Below are positions 41,293 to 50,464 of a stretch of 64,000 nt of DNA, piece after piece. This DNA is from SIG622 sp045652245 (GTDB lineage Bacteria; Bacillota; Clostridia; Oscillospirales; CAG-382): contig JAZRTY010000033.1 in NCBI GenBank assembly GCA_045652245.1, positions 62,001 through 126,000 of the forward strand. Direction: 5' to 3'. Numbering within the stretch: position 1 is the stretch's first letter; each line of letters starts with the position of its first letter. The notes beneath the pieces are model-generated. The model saw only the letters and a program-made list of their open reading frames with translations. It ran no database searches and was not told the origin of the DNA. Both the position numbers and the translations under genes were made by a program.

Positions 41293-43167
41293 CTAATACA
41301 TAGCTTCACCGCTTGCCGGCACATATTCCCTACCCGAGGCATGCTTTAATGACGTTGTAAGATAGAATATTACAAAGGTCAACAGTATAGCTTGTTCAGA
41401 TAAAAAGCTTTCGAACAGAATAGCCTTAATAAGAATCGATGTAACAGAAGCAATAGCGGCAAGCATATATTTTGAATTGGATGCACAATTACATTCTTTA
41501 GAAGAAAGATAACTAAAGCCTTTGTTTAAGAATAACAAAAATATTACGGCAATTAAAAGAGCAGAAATCACACCACATTGAAGAATATGGCTTACAACGA
41601 ACGGTGAGGTAACCGTATTATCGGCAACACCATACCCGAACGCAGTTCCGATATAACGCAAGGTTGCATCACTACCGTAGCCGAATCCCGAATAATCAAA
41701 GGAAAGAAGCGCATAATCTGATACAAAATCACGAATTATAGTGGCACCTGTGACATTATCAATGAAATTATAAATATAATTAAAAAGTCCGGGAATCGCA
41801 ATAGAGATAAGATTAAAAAATGCGCACAAAATCATGCAAACAAATATTATAACAGGTTTATTGACAATTGCAAATATGATGAACCCGATAATCACCGGTA
41901 ATATTATTCTTTGCTCAAACGTAAACAAGGAATAAACAGCAAACAACAATAGAGCAATTGTTCCCGAAAGCTGATTGCTTTCAGAAGACCTGATTTTGCT
42001 TTTTGCAAGTGCAAACGGAAACAAAATCAGAATGAACTCAGAGTAAATTTCCTTAGCAGAAAAAGGAATTTCTGATATAATTTGAAATACACCTGACAGA
42101 AGGAGATTGCCCGAAAAGCGTGTTTCGAAATGACCCAAAATGCCAATTGCAGCAAGTATTGATGTCGAAAACAGGATGGAATTAATAATTCTTCCGATAA
42201 GCTTTGAGGTAATAATCACATTTGAAACTACAAATGAAAAGAATATATAAATAAGAATTTTAATCGAGCCTATCATCGAAAGACTACCGTTCACCGAGGC
42301 TAGTCCACAAAATAATATATTCAGCGAAAAGAAGAAAACAAAGGTATCTAACAGAGAAAACCTTAGTACTCTTTTCTTTCTCATAAGCTTAATAACATAT
42401 GATGAGCAAACCAAAAATACAAAATAGAATAAAATCTCGTTTGATACAAATGGAAGAAGCACAAGAACAGCAATTATTCCGTTTTCCGGACTTAAAAAAA
42501 CAAGCCAAGTAAGCACAAAGAGAAAAACTGTATTAAGTAACAGGAACGGAGAAAAAGCCATAGATAGAACACTTAAAATAATACCTGCAATTACCGGCAG
42601 AGTATGAGAGGATTTGACCGGCTTTATCTGCTCAAGTGACTTTTTGCTATAAAAGAAGGTCTGAAAAAAAACAAAATTCAATATACGGCTCGTACAAACC
42701 TTCTGTGAAATGCTTTTCTGAGATGCCATAAGAAATATCGACACTACTACAGATAAAAGTCCGAATAATATTGAGGAAATTTCGTGATTGCTGCCAATAT
42801 GCCGAAGACCCTGGTCTTCAAGTATAAGCTTTACAAAATTCAAAGCAATCAGAAATACTCCATAAAAGAATATTCCAACGCCATAATAACGAAGTGATTT
42901 TTCAAAAAAACGCACACTTAACTTGCCAAAAAATTTTAAAATTTTACTGTTTTCACAGCTTCTCGAAAAGGCTTTCTTGATTAAATTGAAAAATTTAAGT
43001 TTGGAAAACAATCCCGAAACAAAAGTATAAATCAGAGAATTACAAAAATATTCCTCAAGTAAATCATAGGAAACAAAGAAATTTGCAAAAAAGCTACCTT
43101 TAAAGGGACTATTTTCATTTGTTTTGTTAAAATTAATTCGACTTAAATAATTTGAATATTTCTTCAA
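41293..43167 (-). CDS. O-antigen ligase/polymerase-like membrane protein
   Basis: The 624-aa protein has about a dozen hydrophobic segments after a soluble, basic N-terminal stretch of about 90 residues. The pattern FTFEQRIILPVIIGFIIFAI and the extracytoplasmic loop GYGSDATLRYIGTAFGYGVA fit the Wzy/WaaL-like O-antigen ligase family, which polymerises or attaches surface polysaccharide. The start is a TTG at 43167 behind GGAGGG. It is followed by two DUF4330-like genes, suggesting a small surface-polymer operon. Confidence 0.7.
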   Translation of the reverse strand: MKKYSNYLSRINFNKTNENSPFKGSFFANFFVSYDLLEEYFCNSLIYTFVSGLFSKLKFFNLIKKAFSRSCENSKILKFFGKLSVRFFEKSLRYYGVGIFFYGVFLIALNFVKLILEDQGLRHIGSNHEISSILFGLLSVVVSIFLMASQKSISQKVCTSRILNFVFFQTFFYSKKSLEQIKPVKSSHTLPVIAGIILSVLSMAFSPFLLLNTVFLFVLTWLVFLSPENGIIAVLVLLPFVSNEILFYFVFLVCSSYVIKLMRKKRVLRFSLLDTFVFFFSLNILFCGLASVNGSLSMIGSIKILIYIFFSFVVSNVIITSKLIGRIINSILFSTSILAAIGILGHFETRFSGNLLLSGVFQIISEIPFSAKEIYSEFILILFPFALAKSKIRSSESNQLSGTIALLLFAVYSLFTFEQRIILPVIIGFIIFAIVNKPVIIFVCMILCAFFNLISIAIPGLFNYIYNFIDNVTGATIIRDFVSDYALLSFDYSGFGYGSDATLRYIGTAFGYGVADNTVTSPFVVSHILQCGVISALLIAVIFLLFLNKGFSYLSSKECNCASNSKYMLAAIASVTSILIKAILFESFLSEQAILLTFVIFYLTTSLKHASGREYVPASGEAMY

Positions 43168-43189
43168 AATAATCCCTCCTTCTCGAGTA

Positions 43190-43918
43190 TTACTTTTCGG
43201 TAATTGATTTTAAATATTCCAGATCCTTATTTGAAAGCTCTACCTTGTCAAGCAATTCAGGTCTTTTTAGTAGCGTATTTTTCAGGGACATCTTTCGTCG
43301 CCACTCATCAATCTTAGCATGATGGCCACTAAATAAAACTTCAGGAACCTCCATGCCATTATAATTTCGAGGTCTTGTATATTGAGGGTATTCAAGAAGT
43401 CCTGATGCGATACTTTCATTTTCATAGCATTCGTTGTCAGGCAAAACACCATCAATCATTCTGGATATACAATCAACAAGAATCGCCGCAGGCATTTCAC
43501 CGCCTGTCAGAACATAATCACCAATTGATATTTCCTCATCAACGATTGACTCAATAATTCGCTCATCAAAGCCCTCGTAGTGACCGCAGAGAATAATCAT
43601 TCGTGGAAGCTTTGAAAGCTCCCGTGCCTTTTCTTGTGTCAGTACTTTACCTTGCGGTGACATATAAACTGTATGTACGTGTTCCTCCCCGTCAAGAGCA
43701 TATTTGTGACAATCAATAACAGGCTGTGGTGTCATCACCATTCCCCTGCCTCCACCAAAGGGAGTATCGTCTGTTTTTCTGTGCTTATCGGCAGAAAATT
43801 CACGAATGTCATGCAGCCTTATATCAATAATTTCATTTTTAACAGCGTTACCTATTATACTTTCAAAAAGTACTGCCCCCAACATACCGGGAAAAACCGA
43901 AAGAATGTCAAATCTCAT
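43190..43918 (-). CDS. trmD: tRNA (guanine(37)-N(1))-methyltransferase TrmD
   Basis: The 242-aa SPOUT enzyme makes m1G37 in tRNAs. MRFDILSVFPGML opens the chain; the knot motifs are MSPQGKVLTQEKAREL, ILCGHYEGFDERI and ISIGDYVLTGGEMPAAIL. It overlaps rimM by four bases. The usual neighbours rpsP and rplS are not in the immediate vicinity. Confidence 0.96.
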   Translation of the reverse strand: MRFDILSVFPGMLGAVLFESIIGNAVKNEIIDIRLHDIREFSADKHRKTDDTPFGGGRGMVMTPQPVIDCHKYALDGEEHVHTVYMSPQGKVLTQEKARELSKLPRMIILCGHYEGFDERIIESIVDEEISIGDYVLTGGEMPAAILVDCISRMIDGVLPDNECYENESIASGLLEYPQYTRPRNYNGMEVPEVLFSGHHAKIDEWRRKMSLKNTLLKRPELLDKVELSNKDLEYLKSITEK

Positions 43919-44436
43919 TCAAGAATCTCCTCTGCCTCATCAAATAGTCCCGGAATTGGCGTTACAAATACACCCTTTTCAAGATCAATACTGTCAATAA
44001 AATCATCTACGGCAGGAAGCATATATTCTCCACTTTCCGACTTTATAACGTATGTATCGTGACTTCCGTAGTTGACAACATCAATAACCTTTCCGTAGTC
44101 CTTACCTGTTTTTGCATCAAATACTGAAAGTCCAATTATATCTGCAATAAAAATTTCACCTTCATCAAGACTGCAACAAGCTCTGTCTACATACAGAACT
44201 TTATTCCTGAGCTTATCTGCCATTTCAGGAGATTCAATTCCCTGTAGCTTCAAATATATAAATCCCTTATATGGCTTGCAGCTTTCAATCTTAAAAGGAT
44301 TGTTCCCGTCATTTGACAGAAAAACCTCAGAAAAGTTATAAAAATCTTCTGGTGTGTTTGTATACGGTTCGACTTTTAACTCTCCCTTTATTCCGCGTTT
44401 ATTTATAATTTTACCAATTTCAAGATACTTTTCCAT
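43915..44436 (-). CDS. rimM: Ribosome maturation factor RimM
   Basis: The 173-aa 30S-assembly factor has EIGKIINKRGIKGELKVEPY at the N terminus and a C-terminal PRC-barrel with GSHDTYVIKSESGEYMLPAV. It is coupled to trmD by a four-base overlap and driven by its own consensus promoter. Confidence 0.95.
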   Translation of the reverse strand: MEKYLEIGKIINKRGIKGELKVEPYTNTPEDFYNFSEVFLSNDGNNPFKIESCKPYKGFIYLKLQGIESPEMADKLRNKVLYVDRACCSLDEGEIFIADIIGLSVFDAKTGKDYGKVIDVVNYGSHDTYVIKSESGEYMLPAVDDFIDSIDLEKGVFVTPIPGLFDEAEEILE

Positions 44437-44475
44437 CCATTACACCCAATATGAAGTATTATTTTAGTTACCTAT

Positions 44476-44504
44476 ATATTACACTACTTACAATATTTTG
44501 TCAA
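44476..44504 (-). promoter_or_regulatory. SigA-type promoter of rimM-trmD
   Basis: On the minus strand TTGACA, a 17-bp spacer and TAATAT precede rimM by about 40 bp. Confidence 0.82.
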
Positions 44505-44515
44505 GTATAAGATAA

Positions 44516-46507
44516 TTACTTCAAAAGCTCACGAAACTGCTCAAAGGATATAACTTTAATACCAAGCTTTTCAGCCTTCTGCAGCTTTGAACCACCGTTT
44601 TCGCCAGCCAAAAGATAGTCCGTTTTACCGGAAACCGAGGAAGATACTTTACCACCATTAGACATGATTATTTCTGCAGCCTCCTCGCGCTTCATCCCCG
44701 GAAGTGTGCCGGTAATTACAAAAGAAAGTCCATCAAGCGCGGTTCCGACAGATTTTCTTATAACAGTCGTTACAACTCCGGCTTCTTTTAGCTTATTTAT
44801 GTTAAGGATATTATCCTCGTTCTCAAAAAAGGCAACAACATTTTCAGCACTGACCTTTCCCATATCCTCAATTTCACATAGCTCTTCCAATGAGGCAGAA
44901 ATCAGCTTATCAATTGTTTCAAAATGTCTTGCAAGTGCATCTGCCGCACTTTTTCCAATCTGACGTATTCCGAGAGCAAAAATCAATCTCGAAAGACCGG
45001 CATTCTTAGAATTTTCAATGGCAGCAAGTAAATTATTTGCTGACTTCTCACCCATTCTATCCAAGGAGAGGAGTTGATCTAATGTAATTGAATATATATC
45101 AGCAGAGCATTTTATAATGCCGTTATCTACAAGCTGTGTTATTTGTGCTTCACCACAGCCATCAATATTCATCGTATCACGACTTACAAAATGAATAAGT
45201 CTGCGTACTAACTGAGCAGGACAGCTCGAGTCAGTACATCTGTATGCAGCTTGTCCCGATTCACGAACTACCCTTGAGCCACAGGCAGGACAAAACTCAG
45301 GCATTGAAAAGCGAATTTCCTCACCCGTTCGTTTTTCTGAAATGCTCCTTAAAATTTCTGGTATTATATCCCCTGCTTTTCTGACTAAAACCTTATCGCC
45401 GATTCGAATATCACGTTCGGAAATATAATCAGCGTTATGAAGTGTGGCCTTTGAAACAGAAGTACCTGCAAGACGAACAGGCTCAAGAACGGCATACGGA
45501 GTAATGACACCGGTCCTGCCGACATTTATTTCAATTGAAAGCAGCTTTGTTTCCTTTTCTTCCGGCGGATACTTATAAGCTACAGCCCATTTGGGCGCAT
45601 TAGAGGTCTCACCAAGCACCTCTCTCATTGAGAAGTTATCCACTTTGATTACTGCACCATCAATATCAAAGGATAACTTTTCCCTGTTTTCGTTAAATGA
45701 AGCAACCTCGTTCTTTATTTCGTCAAAATCGGTAAATGCATTAATTGACGGTGAAACCTTGAAGCCGAGCTTTTTCAGGTATTCAAGACTTTCCTTGTGA
45801 GACGAAAGCTCCGGTAATCCCTCACCATACTGTATGTTGAATACAAAGACAGAAAGACCTCTGCTGCGTGTAATTTCCGCATCAAGCTGACGCAGTGAGC
45901 CGGCTGCCGCATTTCTTGGGTTTGCAAGAAGCGGTATTCCCTCAAGCTCTCTTTGCTCGTTAATTTTCAAAAAGACATCCTTTGGCATATATGCCTCACC
46001 TCTTACGCAAAGATAAGGCACTTTGCTGCTTAAGGTCATTGGAATGTCTTTTATGGTTTTAAGATTCTCGGTTATATTCTCACCAACAAGACCATCGCCT
46101 CGGGTTGCACCCCTTATGAAAACACCATTTTCATATTCAAGCGAAACCGAAAGACCGTCTATCTTATATTCAACAACGTATTCTACCTTATGTTCCAGTG
46201 CTTTATTGGTTTTTTCAAGATATGAAAATAACTCCTCATAGGAAAAAACGTCAGTAAGGCTTTGAAGTGGTACCCTGTGCGACAGCTTGTCAAATTTCTC
46301 TCCGGCTTTACCTCCGACTGTTTTAGTAGGTGAAGTTGGGCTTGAAAGGTCAGGAAACTCGCGTTCAAGTCCTTCAAGCTCTTGCATAAGAGCGTCAAAC
46401 TCAAAGTCAGAAATTTCGGGAGCATCCTCGTTGTAGTATTTATTTCTGTGGTATTCAAGAGTGGTTCTCAAATATTCGATTCTATCCTTAGCTACGTTGA
46501 TATCCAT
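44516..46507 (-). CDS. ligA: NAD-dependent DNA ligase LigA
   Basis: The 663-aa ligase seals nicks using NAD+. The adenylation site is VEYKIDGLSVSLEY (Lys near 110), with RGDGLVGENIT and NPRNAAAGSLRQLD following. The OB domain, a four-Cys zinc finger (CPACGSRVVRESGQAAYRCT), tandem helix-hairpin-helix motifs and a C-terminal BRCT domain (LSFVITGTLPGMKREEAAEI) are all present. ATG 46507 is favoured over 46519 because of its ribosome site spacing. Confidence 0.96.
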   Translation of the reverse strand: MDINVAKDRIEYLRTTLEYHRNKYYNEDAPEISDFEFDALMQELEGLEREFPDLSSPTSPTKTVGGKAGEKFDKLSHRVPLQSLTDVFSYEELFSYLEKTNKALEHKVEYVVEYKIDGLSVSLEYENGVFIRGATRGDGLVGENITENLKTIKDIPMTLSSKVPYLCVRGEAYMPKDVFLKINEQRELEGIPLLANPRNAAAGSLRQLDAEITRSRGLSVFVFNIQYGEGLPELSSHKESLEYLKKLGFKVSPSINAFTDFDEIKNEVASFNENREKLSFDIDGAVIKVDNFSMREVLGETSNAPKWAVAYKYPPEEKETKLLSIEINVGRTGVITPYAVLEPVRLAGTSVSKATLHNADYISERDIRIGDKVLVRKAGDIIPEILRSISEKRTGEEIRFSMPEFCPACGSRVVRESGQAAYRCTDSSCPAQLVRRLIHFVSRDTMNIDGCGEAQITQLVDNGIIKCSADIYSITLDQLLSLDRMGEKSANNLLAAIENSKNAGLSRLIFALGIRQIGKSAADALARHFETIDKLISASLEELCEIEDMGKVSAENVVAFFENEDNILNINKLKEAGVVTTVIRKSVGTALDGLSFVITGTLPGMKREEAAEIIMSNGGKVSSSVSGKTDYLLAGENGGSKLQKAEKLGIKVISFEQFRELLK

Positions 46508-46590
46508 AATTTTCACCATCCAAACTTAAGCTCAGCTGTATTAATTTTACCACTAAATAATTAAAAATTCAACAATTTTACAAGTATTTA

Positions 46591-46619
46591 TTGAAAAAAT
46601 TACCTTTTTATGATAAAAT
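46591..46619 (+). promoter_or_regulatory. Promoter of the rlmA-like gene
   Basis: TTGAAA (46591-46596), 17-bp spacer, TAAAAT (46614-46619), about 30 bp before the ATG. Confidence 0.7.
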
Positions 46620-46649
46620 TAATTAAAAAACTTAAGAAACGGAATTTTT

Positions 46650-47468
46650 ATGAAACTACTTGTGTGTCCTAAGTGTAAAAATGAACTGCTTATATCCGAA
46701 AAAACATACAAATGCGAAAACAATCACTGTTATGATATTGCAAAACAGGGTTACTTGAATCTGTTGCTGGGCAGTACCAAGGGCTCCGGTGATGATAAGG
46801 AAATGTGCGCAGCACGACACTCTTTTCACTCTTGTGACTATTATAAGGTACTTTGTGACAAGCTTTCGGAAATTTTTATGCGATATGGTTTAAGAAACAT
46901 TGTCGATGCAGGATGTGGAGAGGGATACTATATCAGAAAAATAAGAGAAGCCCTTGAGAAAAACAACACTTCAAATTTTGCTCTTTGTGGTATAGACCTT
47001 GCAAAAGAAGCAATAATTCTTGGAGCAAGGCTTGAGAAAAATAAAGCCAATAAAATTGAATATGCTGTAGCCGGTATTTTTGATATGCCGATTATGGACA
47101 ACAGCTGCGACTGTGTACTTTCGGTATTTGCTCCTGTACCATTTGAAGAAGCTCACAGAGTTTTATGTAGAAATGGTCTTATGATTGTTGTTACTCCGGG
47201 TAGTAAGCATCTTGAAGGACTAAAGAGTATTTTATACGAGGATATATACGATAACGAAATTGTTGATAAATATTACGACGGCTTTGTAGCTGAAGATAAA
47301 ATTTGTGTTCATGATGAGATTTCTGTCACCGGAGAAAATATAAAAAATTTATTTCATATGACTCCATATTTCTGGAGAACCTCAAAAAATGACGCATCAA
47401 AGCTTAACAATCTTGAAATTCTGCAAACAAAAATTGAATTCATTATCACAATTTATAAAAAAATTTAA
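46650..47468 (+). CDS. 23S rRNA guanine-N1 methyltransferase, RlmA family
   Basis: The 272-aa protein has an N-terminal zinc ribbon (LVCPKCKNEL ... YKCENNHCYD), the family segment AKQGYLNLLLGSTKGSGDDK, and a class I SAM fold (NIVDAGCGEGYYIRKIR, SVFAPVPFEEAHRVL). RlmA enzymes methylate G745 or G748 of 23S rRNA; the TlrB-type versions give resistance to tylosin-like macrolides. Whether this one is housekeeping or protective cannot be told from sequence. It is transcribed divergently from ligA. Confidence 0.88.
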   Translation: MKLLVCPKCKNELLISEKTYKCENNHCYDIAKQGYLNLLLGSTKGSGDDKEMCAARHSFHSCDYYKVLCDKLSEIFMRYGLRNIVDAGCGEGYYIRKIREALEKNNTSNFALCGIDLAKEAIILGARLEKNKANKIEYAVAGIFDMPIMDNSCDCVLSVFAPVPFEEAHRVLCRNGLMIVVTPGSKHLEGLKSILYEDIYDNEIVDKYYDGFVAEDKICVHDEISVTGENIKNLFHMTPYFWRTSKNDASKLNNLEILQTKIEFIITIYKKI

Positions 47469-47594
47469 AATTCTTAAAGCTAATTTTTACTCGGAAAACG
47501 AAGTTACTTACAAATCTATGTAAAGTTATATAACAGGAATGCAGACAATGCGACTGCTTTGTAAGGAAGTCAGAGTGAGATTATTTATAGAAGA

Positions 47595-47620
47595 AAAACG
47601 GCTTAAAAAGCCGTTTTTTT
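47595..47620. terminator. Terminator between rlmA and yunB
   Basis: AAAACGGCTT pairs with AAGCCGTTTT around AAA and is followed by T residues on both strands. It serves two converging genes. The 126 bp between rlmA and this hairpin show nothing else. Confidence 0.85.
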
Positions 47621-47624
47621 ACTT

Positions 47625-48311
47625 TTATGCCATATAATCTTCTACATATCCCTGGAATTCCTGTGGTGTAATATCACCGTTCAGATCAAAATGTGTGAAG
47701 GAATCCGGAACATCACCTACGATTATTGTTTCGGCTATTACAGTTTCACATTCAAGTGGAATTTCAATATATTTAAAAGGAAAAACAATTGCAATATCGG
47801 CAGATACATTAAAGCTTATTCTATAAAGCGTCTGGTTAATACCGGCTTCTATGAATTCTCCCGTCATTTTGCTCTGTACCCTTCCTATTGGCCGGAATTT
47901 AATTTTAATGTCAAATCCTCTGCCGTAAAATAATCCTTTCGCAAACAGATTGCCAACAGGTATTTTTGAAATATATTCATCTTCACTTTCTAAAATTTCT
48001 GAAACTGCAACATCAAGACAGTTTTTAAGCTTATTAACGACAATCATATTTGCACCAACGCCCGAAATTTTCCCATCGTCTGTTTTTTCAATTGAAATCA
48101 GGTCATTATATGAAATATCGTTACGATCAATTTCATCAAGAACTACCTGATTAATTATCGAGTTTATCTTATTTGCAGCTAAGTTCATCGAATACTGTTC
48201 TATCTGATATGAAAGACTTTTGTCGAACAAAAGAAACAATAATATATTAATCAGACAAAGCAATAGTAATACAAAACTAAAAACTCTAAGAATCTTTTTC
48301 CGTTTTTGCAA
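47625..48311 (-). CDS. yunB: Sporulation protein YunB
   Basis: The 228-aa protein has a basic N terminus and one membrane helix (VFSFVLLLLCLINILLFLLF). The outer domain shows INSIINQVVLDEI, then GLFYGRGFDIKIKFRPIGRV and IPLECETVIAETIIVGDVPD, all typical of YunB. In Bacillus it is a mother-cell SigE-dependent protein needed for efficient sporulation; the molecular function is unknown. Confidence 0.88.
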   Translation of the reverse strand: MQKRKKILRVFSFVLLLLCLINILLFLLFDKSLSYQIEQYSMNLAANKINSIINQVVLDEIDRNDISYNDLISIEKTDDGKISGVGANMIVVNKLKNCLDVAVSEILESEDEYISKIPVGNLFAKGLFYGRGFDIKIKFRPIGRVQSKMTGEFIEAGINQTLYRISFNVSADIAIVFPFKYIEIPLECETVIAETIIVGDVPDSFTHFDLNGDITPQEFQGYVEDYMA

Positions 48312-48364
48312 AAAAACACCCCCAATTGCTATATAATATGCAAAATGGGAGTGTTGTTTTACCG

Positions 48365-49063
48365 TCAGAAATAATATTGCGGAACCTTAGCTGCAGCATC
48401 CTTGTCAAGAAGTAGCATAAAATCGGGATGCTCTCTGAGAATAGTTGAAGGAACATTTGCCGAAAGCTCGCTTTCAAACATAAGACCTACAGTATTTGCC
48501 ATATTAGCTCCACTTGCAAGTGCTACAATTTTTTTTGCAGCAAGTATCTTATACGGAGAAAGAGTAATACAGTCAGAACCAAGAAAATCCTTTGAGGTTA
48601 TGTATGCGGTTCTTGTATCAAAATTACACGGAGGAAGATTTATACATATACCACCACCGGGCAAAAGTTCAACAAAAATAAGATCAAAGTTCTCCTTGAA
48701 AGTATTAAGTGTTACAAGAGAATTATTGGTATCAAGAATCTCGCTGTCAGAAAAATGTAAATTATCAGGCAGAAAAGATGTCAGCTTATCAGTAAGGTTA
48801 TAGGTAATTCTTTTACGCCTGCTTATTGCACTTATCCCCTGCTCGTACACAAATTCCCAGGAAAAATGCACATGAACATTCCTCCAGGAAACATCCTCTG
48901 TTACAAGCTCACGCATCATTTCCACATTTATTTTATCAGCACCCAGGCAGAAGTGAAAAGGGGTATTTTCGTTTTCCTGATATTTTTTTCTGATTTGCGA
49001 AGCACAAACCTCGGCTGCTGCTCCGGCGAGAGTTTTTTCACTCTCAAATACCTTTATTCTCAT
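48365..49063 (-). CDS. NagB-like protein lacking the catalytic residues
   Basis: The 232-aa chain follows glucosamine-6-phosphate deaminase from end to end. VHVHFSWEFVYEQG lies where NagB has the Asp-Glu-Tyr loop with catalytic Asp72, and FVELLPGGGICINLPP replaces the usual G-x-D/G-G-H-I-A-F-N-E-P segment. Both Asp72 and His143 are therefore gone. The phosphate-binding opening is also changed (FHFCLGADKINVEMM). It probably binds a sugar phosphate or another ligand without deaminating it, or has a different activity. It lies directly upstream of yunB on the same strand. Confidence 0.72.
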   Translation of the reverse strand: MRIKVFESEKTLAGAAAEVCASQIRKKYQENENTPFHFCLGADKINVEMMRELVTEDVSWRNVHVHFSWEFVYEQGISAISRRKRITYNLTDKLTSFLPDNLHFSDSEILDTNNSLVTLNTFKENFDLIFVELLPGGGICINLPPCNFDTRTAYITSKDFLGSDCITLSPYKILAAKKIVALASGANMANTVGLMFESELSANVPSTILREHPDFMLLLDKDAAAKVPQYYF

Positions 49064-49126
49064 AAAAAATTTACCTCATTAATATAATGATATATAATAT
49101 AAAACATAAGCAGAATGGAGATTTAT

Positions 49127-49420
49127 ATGATTATATTATATTCAGAGCTAATTTGTAAGGATGTTCTTGATTGTAATAGCGGAAGTATTATCGGAAATGT
49201 ATGTGATGTTGAAATTTCCTGCGACGATTTAAGAATAATTGCGTTGATAGTAAGACAAGATAGTTTTCCGTTTAAGAAATGTGAAAAAATCAGAATTTCC
49301 TGCGACAAAATACAAAAAATTGGAAAAGATGTTATAATTGTAAACTTCAATTATTGCAGAAAAAACGATTCAGACAAAAAAACTGAAAAAAAGAAGTTTC
49401 ATTTTAAAAAACACTTATAA
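49127..49420 (+). CDS. YlmC/YmxH-family PRC-barrel sporulation protein
   Basis: The 97-aa protein opens SELICKDVLDCNSGSIIGNV followed by CDVEISCDDLRIIALIV, a PRC-barrel pattern of the YlmC/YmxH family, and ends in a lysine-rich tail. These small proteins are conserved in spore formers; the role is not defined. ATG 49127 has GGAG 6 nt before it. The gene end overlaps the convergent argF gene by six bases. Confidence 0.8.
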   Translation: MIILYSELICKDVLDCNSGSIIGNVCDVEISCDDLRIIALIVRQDSFPFKKCEKIRISCDKIQKIGKDVIIVNFNYCRKNDSDKKTEKKKFHFKKHL

Positions 49421-50398
49421 TGTAGCTGCCATTACTGCCTTAATTGTATGCATTCTGTTTTCAGCTTCATCAAAAACAATAGATGCAGAAGATTCAAACA
49501 CTTCGTCTGTAACCTCCATATCGGCTCTGCCGAACTTCTCACCCATTTCCTTCCCGATAACTGTTTTGTGGTCGTGGAATGCAGGCAAACAATGCATAAA
49601 TACAGCCTTATCACCTGCGTTAGCCATAAGCGCACTATTTACCTGATAAGGAGAAAGCTCGTTAATTCTCTCGTTCCATACTTCAATAGGTTCTCCCATT
49701 GAAACCCAAACGTCAGTATATATTACATCAGCGTTTTTTGTGCCTTCCATAGGGTCTTCAATAAAACGCAGTGTTGCACCGGTTTCTTTAGCAATTTCTT
49801 CGCATTCAGAAATAAGAGCCTCATCCGGGAAATACTTTTCAGGTGCACAAGCTGTAAAATTAAGTCCAAGCTTTGCGCAGCCTACCATTAATGAGTTACC
49901 CATATTATATCTGCAATCGCCCATATAAACAAAGTTAATTCCACGTAGATATCCAAAATGCTCCTTTATTGTAAGCATATCAGCAAGAATTTGTGTTGGA
50001 TGAAATTCGTTTGTAAGACCATTCCATACAGGAACACCGGCATACTTTGCGAGTTCCTCTACTATTTCCTGCCCGAAACCACGATATTCGATACCGTCGT
50101 ACATTCTGCCAAGAACTCTTGCTGTATCAGCAATACTTTCCTTTTTACCAATTTGCGAGCCTTGTGGGTCAAGATATGTGCATCCCATACCCAAGTCATG
50201 CGCTGCTACTTCAAAAGCACACCTTGTTCTTGTACTTGTTTTTTCAAAGATGAGTGCTATATTTTTACCTTCACAAAGCTTGTGAGGAATTCCTGCTTTC
50301 TTCTTTTGCTTAAGTTCTGCAGCAAGTTCAATAAGATAAAGTATTTCTTCTGATGTAAAATCAAGAAGTTTTAAAAAATTACGTCCTTTAAGATTCAT
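49415..50398 (-). CDS. argF: Ornithine carbamoyltransferase
   Basis: The 327-aa enzyme converts ornithine and carbamoyl phosphate to citrulline. Carbamoyl-phosphate binding is seen in FEKTSTRTRCAFEVAAHDLG, ornithine binding in NEFHPTQILADMLTI, and the active Cys in FMHCLPAFHDHKT. Start at ATG 50398 after GAGGTG. No other arginine genes or arcA/arcC are nearby, so biosynthetic versus catabolic use is undecided. Confidence 0.95.
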   Translation of the reverse strand: MNLKGRNFLKLLDFTSEEILYLIELAAELKQKKKAGIPHKLCEGKNIALIFEKTSTRTRCAFEVAAHDLGMGCTYLDPQGSQIGKKESIADTARVLGRMYDGIEYRGFGQEIVEELAKYAGVPVWNGLTNEFHPTQILADMLTIKEHFGYLRGINFVYMGDCRYNMGNSLMVGCAKLGLNFTACAPEKYFPDEALISECEEIAKETGATLRFIEDPMEGTKNADVIYTDVWVSMGEPIEVWNERINELSPYQVNSALMANAGDKAVFMHCLPAFHDHKTVIGKEMGEKFGRADMEVTDEVFESSASIVFDEAENRMHTIKAVMAATL

Positions 50399-50464
50399 AA
50401 TACACCTCAAAATTTATAAAAGAAAGCAGAATAATCTGCTTTCTTCATATATTTAATTTATAAA

